NCBI GenBank assembly: GCA_903932155.1
Contig: CAIZFH010000156.1
Coordinates: 1-41,176 of the forward strand
Source: an uncultured Granulicella sp.
Lineage (GTDB): Bacteria; Acidobacteriota; Terriglobia; Terriglobales; Acidobacteriaceae
Reading direction: 5' to 3'
DNA length: 41,176 nt
In this document: piece by piece, positions 8,250 through 14,984 of the stretch
Numbering within the stretch: the stretch's first letter is position 1
Layout: every line of letters starts with the position of its first letter
The notes under the pieces: generated by a model
Database searches by the model: none
What the model was told of the DNA's origin: nothing
What the model saw: the letters and a program-made list of their open reading frames with translations, nothing else
Position numbers and translations under genes: made by a program

Positions 8250-8382
8250 CCTTCTTTACAAGGTCTGAGAATGATTGCAGCGTGGTGGGCTGCATCATGG
8301 CTTGAATCTCAGCCGATGGGATCAACACAGCACGTTTGCCGTTTTGCTTCTCTTCGTCCGTTAGCTGCCACGGTTTCCGCAT
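8209..8382 (-). CDS. small protein convergent with and overlapping the transposase
   Basis: This 57-aa frame starts with ATG at 8382 and ends in the last codons of the transposase, overlapping it by 41 bases tail to tail. The protein begins M-R-K-P-W-Q-L-T-D-E-E-K and has an amphipathic middle with M-M-Q-P-T-T-L-Q-S-F. There are no cysteines and no membrane segment. No strong ribosome binding site is visible. It could be a transposon passenger gene or the N-terminal part of an older gene whose 3' end was replaced by the transposase. I do not recognise a family. Confidence 0.4.
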   Translation of the reverse strand: MRKPWQLTDEEKQNGKRAVLIPSAEIQAMMQPTTLQSFSDLVKKAIPPSPRHQQAAK

Positions 8383-8404
8383 GACAAGATGATACCACTA
8401 CAGA

Positions 8405-8677
8405 CTAATCAGCGGCCCTTCGATATGTTTGCCCACCCGCCAGAAGTTTGACCATAACAGTAGAGAATGCCACAATGCCGACTTCCGGTACATCAATCAC
8501 TTCGCCGCGTCGGGCTCGATCTGCGAAGAACATTATGGTCACTCCCACTATCTGATTTGTGGATTCACAGAAGCGGAGCACGTCTCCGCGATCCGTCTCT
8601 ACATAACGGACGCCGCTCTTAGGCTGTGCAAAGGTGACATACAGAACATCATCGTCTTCATCATAAGAGAAGGTCAT
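8405..8677 (-). CDS. DUF2283 domain protein
   Basis: The 90-aa protein matches the DUF2283 pattern: Y-D-E-D-D-D-V-L-Y-V-T-F at the start, then V-R-Y-V-E-T-D-R-G-D-V-L-R and I-V-G-V-T-I. These proteins are small, acidic beta-rich folds of unknown function, often coded beside small nuclease-like proteins. The ATG overlaps the upstream stop (ATGA, 8674-8677) and CAGGAGG at 8684-8690 is a strong ribosome binding site, so it is co-translated with the BECR-like gene. In this position it could act as an antitoxin; that is inference. Confidence 0.8.
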   Translation of the reverse strand: MTFSYDEDDDVLYVTFAQPKSGVRYVETDRGDVLRFCESTNQIVGVTIMFFADRARRGEVIDVPEVGIVAFSTVMVKLLAGGQTYRRAAD

Positions 8678-9090
8678 TTTCCACCTCCTGTAGATTTAGA
8701 TGCCACAGGACGGACATAAACCGTATTGCCAACGTGCGGCTTGTCGAATTCCTCTGGCATTACAGGGAACGCAGAGTTCATCTTGGCGGTAGTCTGCCCC
8801 ACTTCCATAAGGCTTATATCGTCAAAAGTTGCGACAACTCTAATTTGAACGGAATCAGAACAAACATATTCGAAAATCTGAGCGTCGTTTCGAGTGGCAC
8901 TCTCTCGAATTTTGTCGGGATCGGATATTGCTTTTTGAACGTCCCCCAACCTGCCGTGCATCTCAGGATGCCCCTTTAGTACATGAGACTCCCACGTACT
9001 CTGGGCACAGATAACCTGGTTCCCGCGAGGTTCGCTTGTTGTAAAAATAAGCGGCTTTCTTAGTTTATCTTCGGCGGCTTTGGTGGCCAT
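8674..9090 (-). CDS. putative BECR/PBECR-like nuclease-fold protein
   Basis: The 138-aa protein contains W33-E-S-H36-V-L-K-G-H41-P-E-M44, then I-S-D-P-D-K-I-R-E-S, then beta strands ending in S-L-M-E-V-G-Q-T-T. This W-x2-H, HPE, DPD arrangement resembles small RelE/barnase/EndoU/colicin-like (BECR, 'PBECR') ribonuclease-fold proteins; the match is by eye and the function is unproven. I chose ATG 9090 although the frame is open to 9453, because the upstream part would overlap the DUF3467-like gene almost completely and reads as its shadow. The gene overlaps that neighbour by 31 bases and DUF2283 by four, as expected for a coupled operon. Confidence 0.7.
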   Translation of the reverse strand: MATKAAEDKLRKPLIFTTSEPRGNQVICAQSTWESHVLKGHPEMHGRLGDVQKAISDPDKIRESATRNDAQIFEYVCSDSVQIRVVATFDDISLMEVGQTTAKMNSAFPVMPEEFDKPHVGNTVYVRPVASKSTGGGK

Positions 9091-9377
9091 TTGATCTCGC
9101 CATTCTGCAATTCGTAGCCCTCGACCGTTTTCGCCAAAGCAATCGAAAGAGCCTTCAGCATGGTAGGAGCGAGAGCTATACTGGCCCGAAGTTCCATTCT
9201 TGGGGGATTCGCTGGGCCATCGGACAGCACTTCCGAAAAGATCACCCGAAAGTCGTGGGGGGATTGCATCACGGTAGCATTGTTCGAATAGACCGGAACC
9301 ACTCCGGCTGGATTCGCCAGTGACATAGCGTTCAAATTTATATCGAACTTCTGGAGTTTTTGCTTGTTGGTAGCCAT
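9060..9377 (-). CDS. DUF3467-like protein
   Basis: The 105-aa protein has the layout of the DUF3467 family: V-P-V-Y-S-N-N-A-T-V near residue 30, F-R-V-I-F-S-E-V near 45, a strand with R-A-S-I-A-L-A-P followed by helix T-M-L-K-A-L-S-I-A-L, and an ending Y-E-L-Q-N-G-E-I. The family's function is unknown. It is the first gene of a three-gene minus-strand cassette with the BECR-like and DUF2283 genes. Confidence 0.65.
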   Translation of the reverse strand: MATNKQKLQKFDINLNAMSLANPAGVVPVYSNNATVMQSPHDFRVIFSEVLSDGPANPPRMELRASIALAPTMLKALSIALAKTVEGYELQNGEIKWPPKPPKIN

Positions 9378-9495
9378 AGCTCAATAAGCATACCCCAACA
9401 TGTGCTCTCTGGGCCAAAATTTTGGTAATCGGTCGCTGCCCTGTCACGGTCATTTCATTGTACCTGAGTCGAAGGGATATTTACCTTTGCGAAAA

Positions 9496-9515
9496 GTACC
9501 CTGGGGGGGGTACCC
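9496..9515. repeat. G-run inside a GTACCC/GGGTAC palindrome
   Basis: GTACCC (9496-9501) is followed by T, a run of eight G and TACCC, so GTACCC can pair with GGGTAC (9508-9513). It lies between the divergent ends of the DUF3467 cassette promoter and the FAH gene. The poly-G tract would be prone to length change. No gene covers it. Confidence 0.5.
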
Positions 9516-9648
9516 ACGATGACTGAACCGATTCCAGCGACCGTTGCCCCATGCATCGCAGCTTCATCGTCATTGGTGGGGTTCATGCTTACAGCTTGCA
9601 ACGTACGACTTACAACCCCCTACCGCCCCGCTGTCACCAGCCCGCCCC

Positions 9649-10485
9649 CTACTCAGCCACCACCCGGTTCCGCAACTCCCCAATCCCATCAATCGCAACC
9701 ACCATCTCATCCCCAGCCTTCAGCCATCGCTGCGGAGTCCGTCCCATCCCCACCCCCGCCGGCGTTCCTGTGCTGATCACATCGCCAACCTGCAACGGCA
9801 CAATGCTGGAGAGATATTCAATCAGCGCGGGAATCTTGTACATCATCTGGCTCGTGTTCGCGTCCTGCAACCGCTCCCCGCCAATTGTCATCGAGATTCC
9901 CAGCCTGTGCGGGTCGGCAATCTCGTCTTTGCTCACTACCCACGGCCCCATAGGCGCAAATGTCGGAAAGCTTTTGCCCAGCGACCACTGCGTTGTCGCC
10001 CGCTGCACGTCGCGAGCGCTCACATCGTTCATCATCGTATACCCGAAGATGTGTTCTTCCCACTTGCTTGCCGTAATCCGGTGCCCTGCCTTGCCAATCA
10101 CCACCGCCAGCTCAGCTTCGTAGTCCACCATCGAGCTGTTCGGCGGCAACACGACATCCGCGCCCGGTCCCACCACCGCCGACGACAACACGATAAACAC
10201 AGTTGGCACATCCCGCATCTTGGTGCCGGACTCGATCGCGTGATCGGCGTAGTTCACCCCAATGCCGAAGATGCGAGGTGGATTCGGCACCGGAGCCAGC
10301 AACCGCACCGTGTCCAGCGCAACCGTTGCGCTGGAGCGAGCCAAATCCGTCTGCACACTATGAGGAGCACTCATGAATGCAATCGCGTCTTTGAATCCCT
10401 GCGCACCTAGATCGACGATTCCCTGCTCCACCTGCAGCCCGGGCCTCGGTTCCTTGCCATCTTCAGCAAACGTCACCAGCCTCAT
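9649..10485 (-). CDS. fumarylacetoacetate hydrolase (FAH) family protein
   Basis: The 278-aa protein has the full FAH fold. Key motifs are F-G-I-G-V-N-Y-A-D-H-A (about 93-103), V-D-Y-E-A-E-L-A-V-V-I-G (metal-binding acidic residues), G-Y-T-M-M-N-D-V-S-A-R-D, and near the end V-I-S-T-G-T-P-A-G-V-G-M-G. Members cleave or isomerise 2-keto acids such as fumarylpyruvate, 2-hydroxyhepta-2,4-diene-1,7-dioate or acylpyruvates, using Mg2+ or Mn2+; the substrate cannot be told here. GGAGGAAG precedes the ATG. It lies 31 bases downstream of trigger factor on the same strand and may be read through from it. Confidence 0.9.
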   Translation of the reverse strand: MRLVTFAEDGKEPRPGLQVEQGIVDLGAQGFKDAIAFMSAPHSVQTDLARSSATVALDTVRLLAPVPNPPRIFGIGVNYADHAIESGTKMRDVPTVFIVLSSAVVGPGADVVLPPNSSMVDYEAELAVVIGKAGHRITASKWEEHIFGYTMMNDVSARDVQRATTQWSLGKSFPTFAPMGPWVVSKDEIADPHRLGISMTIGGERLQDANTSQMMYKIPALIEYLSSIVPLQVGDVISTGTPAGVGMGRTPQRWLKAGDEMVVAIDGIGELRNRVVAE

Positions 10486-10516
10486 CCCGCGCTTCCTCCA
10501 CCCCTCATCGCGCTTC

Positions 10517-12028
10517 TTAACTCGCCAGCTTCTCGTAGAGCACTCGACTCGTCTTGTCCCGCCGCATCTCTTCGCGCAGACGCTCGATCCCGCCGTCCTT
10601 CACCAGCCGTTCGCGCAATGCCTCGTACGGTTCGCGCGTCTGCATCGACAGCAGCATTACCTCCTGGTTCAGCTCCTCGTCACTTACCGTAACTCCCTCG
10701 ATCACTGCAATACGGTCCACGATCAGCGTGGCTCTCACCTCGCGCTCAGCCTGATCCCGCTGTGCCGCGCGCAGGCGTACGAAGTCCAGCTTGCGCATAT
10801 CCTCCGCCTTCATTCCCTGCTGTGCCAATGCGCGCAGTCCGCGGTCCAGTCGCGCATCCACCCGCTGCTGCACCAATGTTTCTGGCACCGGAAATTCAAA
10901 GCGCCCCATCACATCGTCCAGCATCTTGTTCCTCGCGTTCGCCTCCATCGCCTCACGCTTGCGAGTGCCCACGCGCTCCCGCAGCAGCTTCTCGAAATCC
11001 TCCCAACTCTCGCTGTTGCCAAGCTGCTTAGCCAACTCTGCGTCGCGCTCCGGAAAGGTCTTCTTCTTGATCGCCTTCACCGTAACGTCATAGCCTACCA
11101 TCTGACCTGCCAGCTTCTTCTCGCCGAAATCCGCCGGATACTCCACCTCGAACTTCAGCTCCTGACCAACCTTCGACCCTCGCAATGCATCGTTGAACGC
11201 CGCCAGCGTGTTCTTCCCGCCAATCTCGATCAGAACATCGTCTCCGCTGATCGGCTCCTCCGCCGGAGTAGTCGAAGTCACGCCCTCCTCCGTCACCGTC
11301 TGCGCCAGCGGCTTGATCTCGCCGCGAAACTGGATCTCAGCCCAGTCGCCCTCCGCAAGTGCGCGCTCTTCTTCCACCGTCTCAACCACCGCCTGGCTCT
11401 CCAGAACATAGCCAAGCTCCGCCTCAAACTCCTCTTCTGTCAGATCTGTCTGCGGCTTCTCCACCCGCACGGTCTCATAGCCCGCCACATCGAATTCCGG
11501 AAGCACCTCGAACGCAGCCTTGAAGCGCAGCGGTTGCCCATCCGTCAACTGCAAGTCAAGCAACTGAGGCTCCGACACTGGCTGCAGCTTCTGCTCCACA
11601 ATCGCCTTGCGAAAGCGCTCAGACACCAGAGCCTGCAGTACCTCCTCGCGCACTTCCCTGGCAAACCTCGTCCGCACCAGCGACTCCGGCACCTTGCCCG
11701 CGCGGAAACCAGGAATGCGCGCCAGCTTCTGGTAACGCTTGATCACTGTCTTGAACGCCTTCGCTACATCCTCCACCGGCGCTTCCACTGCAACCTCCCG
11801 TGTCAACAGGGGATTCAGCGACGGCCCTTGCTCCTGGCTATGGTCGTGCTCGTGATCGTGTTCATGGCTGTGATCGTGCCCGTCTTCATGGCTGTGATTG
11901 TGGCCGTGTTCGTGATCGTGCTCATGATCTTCAACAACTCCGGTCACCAACTGTCCCTCACCGGACGTCTCCGTCACAGTCTCGTTTGTTTCCTTGCTAT
12001 CAGTCGAATTCAAGTCAGTCCCTTCCAT
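10517..12028 (-). CDS. tig: trigger factor with histidine-rich N-terminal extension
   Basis: Trigger factor is the ribosome-bound chaperone that meets new polypeptides at the exit tunnel. The 503-aa protein shows the ribosome-binding signature I-P-G-F-R-A-G-K-V-P at about residues 104-113, a central peptidyl-prolyl isomerase domain (about 215-310) and a helical C-terminal domain. Normal members begin near the L-T-R-E-V-A-V motif; here about 70 extra residues precede it. Of these, residues 35-63 hold 14 His alternating with Asp, Glu, Gly, Asn and Ser (coded by 11840-11926). Such a segment could bind Zn, Ni or Cu. No clear ribosome binding site is seen before the ATG; an internal start after the His tract cannot be excluded. 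Confidence 0.95.
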   Translation of the reverse strand: MEGTDLNSTDSKETNETVTETSGEGQLVTGVVEDHEHDHEHGHNHSHEDGHDHSHEHDHEHDHSQEQGPSLNPLLTREVAVEAPVEDVAKAFKTVIKRYQKLARIPGFRAGKVPESLVRTRFAREVREEVLQALVSERFRKAIVEQKLQPVSEPQLLDLQLTDGQPLRFKAAFEVLPEFDVAGYETVRVEKPQTDLTEEEFEAELGYVLESQAVVETVEEERALAEGDWAEIQFRGEIKPLAQTVTEEGVTSTTPAEEPISGDDVLIEIGGKNTLAAFNDALRGSKVGQELKFEVEYPADFGEKKLAGQMVGYDVTVKAIKKKTFPERDAELAKQLGNSESWEDFEKLLRERVGTRKREAMEANARNKMLDDVMGRFEFPVPETLVQQRVDARLDRGLRALAQQGMKAEDMRKLDFVRLRAAQRDQAEREVRATLIVDRIAVIEGVTVSDEELNQEVMLLSMQTREPYEALRERLVKDGGIERLREEMRRDKTSRVLYEKLAS

Positions 12029-12142
12029 TCGGACGGTTTAGCCACGCCCGTTAACGCGCGCTCGCAAACGCCCCTCTTCCACTCTACGGGTCTTGTTTGC
12101 GAAGGGTCAAACGACCGGGCCATTGCCCGCTCGCACCTTCCC

Positions 12143-13453
12143 CTAATCCGGTATCGGGTTGCCCGCCAGCGAGTACAGCTCCAACCGCACCTTCCATTGC
12201 GTCGTCTGTCCCGGCTGCAGTATCACCATTCCGGTATCGGTGCCCTTCCCCCACTCCCGGCCCAACGGATCGTCCAGGTTGAACTGAGGTCCAATCGACA
12301 CATAATCTGCATCCGCCGGTGCATCCACTCGAAATGCCTTGATCGTCGGACTCATAGCGGTTATTCGCAACCCGTAATCGTTCGTCGGATCGCTCAACTC
12401 TGCAATCGCGAAGTTGCCCAGAAGCTCACGGCGCAAGGCTGTGAAATTGTCATCCAGGTCCATCTTGCCCAGCGCTACGCCGCCACGCCCAGTAAAGTCG
12501 TACGCTGTGCCAGCAATCGGCAGCAGAACTCCCGATGGCATCCCGCTCGCTCGGTCGCGCACATCCTCCCGCTTCTCGGCAGCAAGATGCAATCGCAACT
12601 GTTCCCGGTTTCCATCGAAGATGGCAAACCGCGGATGCCATCCGATGCCCACCGGTTCCGCTACATCGCCCATATTGCGCGCCATCACAGTGATTTCGAT
12701 CCACTGGCTGCCCAGCAGCACGGTCATGGTCACGTCCGTCTTCGAAGGCCAATGGACCCCAAAATCCTTAGAATGGAAGACAGCCTTAGCCTGTCCGCCA
12801 TCCGGCAACGCAGTCATCTCCGCGGAGTCCGCTCCCTCTTCCAGCAGCAATCCACCAACTGCCAATCCGCCAGCGCCACCCGGCACAGTCATCACATGCC
12901 CTCGCCAGTCAAGGCTCATCTTCCCAACCTCATGCGACGGCGCTCCCCAAAGCGGACCAGACCACGGAATCTCAAAGGCTCCCCCCATCGCCATGCTCTG
13001 CATCCCATTCGCATCGTCACCATTGCCGCTCATCACATTCGCAGCACTGTCGAGAGTTGGCGATGCAATCAGATTCACCTCGCCCTTGCCCGGGATGTAG
13101 GCCCCGATCTGCAGCACATTCATCCCTCGGCCTGGCAATAGCGTCGCAGACAGAAACTCCGGCATCGAGCCCCCTGTCAAACGGATGCGAGTCAGTACCA
13201 TCGCCTCCTGGCCACCCAGACGCGGCACGGGAGCATCCACCCGGTCGGTCGAGATCTTCGCCTTCAACCTGTATATCTTTCCTCGTCCCCGTTCGCGATA
13301 GGCTAAGCTCAGCCCCCCAGCCAGCACAACCAGTAAAAGGCCTGTAACCATCCCAGACCGCATCACACCTCTGCGCCACACCCTAAGGAATAACGATGCC
13401 AACCACCGCTGCGCCATCGCCAGATATATCTTGCTCATCCGTGGGTCTTCCAA
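12143..13453 (-). CDS. membrane-anchored aldose 1-epimerase-like protein
   Basis: The 436-aa protein has one N-terminal membrane helix (about residues 34-53) after a basic segment, so the rest should be periplasmic. The body has aldose-1-epimerase (galactose mutarotase) style motifs: G-W-H-P-R-F near residue 290 and S-I-G-P-Q-F-N-L-D-D-P-L-G-R-E-W near 395. An earlier Met (residue 6, 17 or 31) may be the real start; no ribosome binding site settles it. The role is probably mutarotation or binding of a sugar outside the cytoplasm, but a changed function is possible because the classical catalytic His-Glu set is not obvious. It lies 114 bases upstream of trigger factor on the same strand. Confidence 0.7.
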   Translation of the reverse strand: MEDPRMSKIYLAMAQRWLASLFLRVWRRGVMRSGMVTGLLLVVLAGGLSLAYRERGRGKIYRLKAKISTDRVDAPVPRLGGQEAMVLTRIRLTGGSMPEFLSATLLPGRGMNVLQIGAYIPGKGEVNLIASPTLDSAANVMSGNGDDANGMQSMAMGGAFEIPWSGPLWGAPSHEVGKMSLDWRGHVMTVPGGAGGLAVGGLLLEEGADSAEMTALPDGGQAKAVFHSKDFGVHWPSKTDVTMTVLLGSQWIEITVMARNMGDVAEPVGIGWHPRFAIFDGNREQLRLHLAAEKREDVRDRASGMPSGVLLPIAGTAYDFTGRGGVALGKMDLDDNFTALRRELLGNFAIAELSDPTNDYGLRITAMSPTIKAFRVDAPADADYVSIGPQFNLDDPLGREWGKGTDTGMVILQPGQTTQWKVRLELYSLAGNPIPD

Positions 13454-13649
13454 ATTGCTCGCCCCGTCCTTCTACTTGGATGGTTTCTATCCACCCTGCA
13501 GCCTCTTCAGTTTATCTCCCTTTGTCCGCTCATTCCCACCACGAAATATCGCCCAACTGCACGGGCACGCATAATCCCCGGCGCAACCAATCCGTCTTGA
13601 TGCGAATCTTATGCATAGACGAAAGAAATTGTCACGACAAGGAGATAGT

Positions 13650-13946
13650 ATGAGTGCAAAAGGGATCTGGATCGCTTTTGGAGTAGGTGTAGCCGCGGGT
13701 ACGGCCGTCGCGCTTCTCTACGCGCCACAGCCCGGCGTCAAGACACGCCGCCAGTTGCGCAGGAGCTTCGACGACGGCGTGGATTACCTCGAGGACGCCG
13801 CATCCAACCTCAAACAGCAGGCCGAATCCCTCAGCAACGAGGCCCGCAAGGCCTTCAAGCGCTCCAAGGGTCAGGTCGCCGATGTCGTCGAGATGGCGTC
13901 TGAAGCCGTCTCCGGAGCAGTCAAAGGCGTCCAGTCCATGATGTAG
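13650..13946 (+). CDS. YtxH-like small membrane protein
   Basis: The 98-aa protein has an N-terminal glycine/alanine-rich membrane helix (G-I-W-I-A-F-G-V-G-V-A-A-G-T-A-V, residues 5-20) followed by L-Y-A-P-Q-P-G-V-K-T-R and an amphipathic, charged helical tail. This is the YtxH pattern. Such proteins are linked to general stress responses, but the activity is unknown. AAGGAGA at 13639-13645 fixes the ATG at 13650; the in-frame codons upstream are leader. It ends six bases from the stop of the convergent cupin gene. Confidence 0.85.
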   Translation: MSAKGIWIAFGVGVAAGTAVALLYAPQPGVKTRRQLRRSFDDGVDYLEDAASNLKQQAESLSNEARKAFKRSKGQVADVVEMASEAVSGAVKGVQSMM

Positions 13947-13952
13947 CCCGCT

Positions 13953-14462
13953 CTACTCCGGCGGTCCTACCGTCACCACAAAATACGCCAGCTCCGAATC
14001 TCCCGTGTTGGCAATCCAGTGCTGGTCGCCAGCGCAGCATATACCTACGTCCCCGGCCTCCATCTTGTGTTCTACGCCGTTCAAAAAGAGCGTCGCCGTT
14101 CCGCGCTGCATCAGCCATATCTCACTGTGCAAATGCGTTCCAACGGCCTCGTGAGGAGCTCCCGCCTGCTGCACCGACTCATGCATCTCCAAGCGAATGT
14201 TCCCCGCCTTCAGCATCCCGGTCAGAAATTGGTGCGACTCGTGCCCGCCCTGCATACCGCGCCCTGCAATGGGCTTGTAGACCCCTGACGTCAGCTCCTT
14301 CATGCCGGCCGGACGCGCCCCTGCCGCTGCCGTTGCAGCAGCCGGACTCGCCGCTGCCTGCCCTTCGGCCTCCCCGGCTAGGGCTCCTATTGTAGCCAAC
14401 AGCCCCGCCAGCATCCCTGCAAAATTCCTCCTGTTCATTACATCCTCATTCATCCCATCCAT
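13953..14462 (-). CDS. secreted single-domain cupin, Tat-type signal
   Basis: The 169-aa protein has N-R-R-N-F-A-G followed by a hydrophobic stretch and A-E-G-Q-A, a twin-arginine export signal, suggesting export in folded, metal-loaded form. Cupin motif 1 is G-T-H-L-H-S-E-I-W-L-M-Q-R-G (two His and one Glu metal ligands). Motif 2 is G-D-V-G-I-C-C-A-G-D-Q-H-W-I-A-N, providing the third His. The substrate is unknown. AAGGAGGAG (14471-14479) fixes ATG 14462; the open frame extends further upstream but without support. Confidence 0.85.
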   Translation of the reverse strand: MDGMNEDVMNRRNFAGMLAGLLATIGALAGEAEGQAAASPAAATAAAGARPAGMKELTSGVYKPIAGRGMQGGHESHQFLTGMLKAGNIRLEMHESVQQAGAPHEAVGTHLHSEIWLMQRGTATLFLNGVEHKMEAGDVGICCAGDQHWIANTGDSELAYFVVTVGPPE

Positions 14463-14624
14463 CGTGTCTCTCCTCCTTTGCTCACCGTAACAACACATGC
14501 CCAAACGACGCTCCATCCTACACGTTTCTATCTTCCTCCGTCAGTTACTCCTACGATTCGTTGCTTGGTATAACCTCCATTTGTCTTGTTTTGCTTTAAG
14601 GCACGACGGAGTTAGACTAAAGCC

Positions 14625-14753
14625 ATGGGAAATAAAGATAAAGGCAGGAAAGAGAAGAAGAAGGCGCCCAAACCCAAAGCTCCTCCCGCCCCCCGGCACG
14701 AGGAGTTCAGCCAGCTCACCACCCACCTGGTCAAGGAAGCCGACAAGAGCTAG
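14625..14753 (+). CDS. 42-aa lysine-rich small protein
   Basis: The frame begins M-G-N-K-D-K-G-R-K-E-K-K-K-A-P-K and ends L-V-K-E-A-D-K-S. The first half is Lys/Pro-rich and probably disordered; the second half (E-E-F-S-Q-L-T-T-H-L) looks helical. GGAG lies 13 bases before the ATG. It is divergent from the cupin gene and precedes tRNA-Arg. A basic tail of this sort could bind nucleic acid, but no function is known to me. Confidence 0.6.
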   Translation: MGNKDKGRKEKKKAPKPKAPPAPRHEEFSQLTTHLVKEADKS

Positions 14754-14882
14754 CCTCCGGCCTCGACCGTCACACTCGGCAACGTCAGTCGGCCTCCGCC
14801 CGCGCTCCAGCAAAGTTGCTCTCTGACCTGCAATCCTCTATCCTTGAACAGTTGCAGCAAGAGTAGATCTTCGCGGCAATGT

Positions 14883-14959
14883 GCGCCCGTAGCTCAGTTG
14901 GATAGAGTATTTGGCTACGAACCAAAGGGTCGGGAGTTCGAATCTCTCCGGGCGCACCA
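14883..14959 (+). tRNA. tRNA-Arg (anticodon ACG)
   Basis: The 77-base gene folds as a normal cloverleaf. The acceptor is GCGCCCG with CGGGCGC, the D arm is GCTC/GAGT, and the anticodon stem TTTGG/CCAAA has loop CTACGAA. The anticodon ACG is at 14917-14919. The T arm is GGGAG-TTCGAAT-CTCTC, followed by discriminator A and an encoded CCA. It reads CGN arginine codons after wobble deamination of A34. Confidence 0.96.
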
Positions 14960-14984
14960 TCTCACCTTCTAAATCAGCTCCCTC

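Noticed and set aside
7091-8400. Terminal inverted repeats of the IS1595 element
   Set aside because: I compared the sequences on both sides and found only short chance matches (for example GTATACCAC and GATACCACTA in direct, not inverted, orientation).
9091-9453. N-terminal extension of the BECR-like gene
   Set aside because: It overlaps the DUF3467-like gene in another frame and is rich in Ser, Arg and Gly without structure; ATG 9090 is a better start.
10373-13141. A 922-aa open frame on the + strand
   Set aside because: It lies opposite trigger factor, the FAH gene and the epimerase-like gene, is full of His, Arg and Leu from antisense GC-rich codons, and has no domain.
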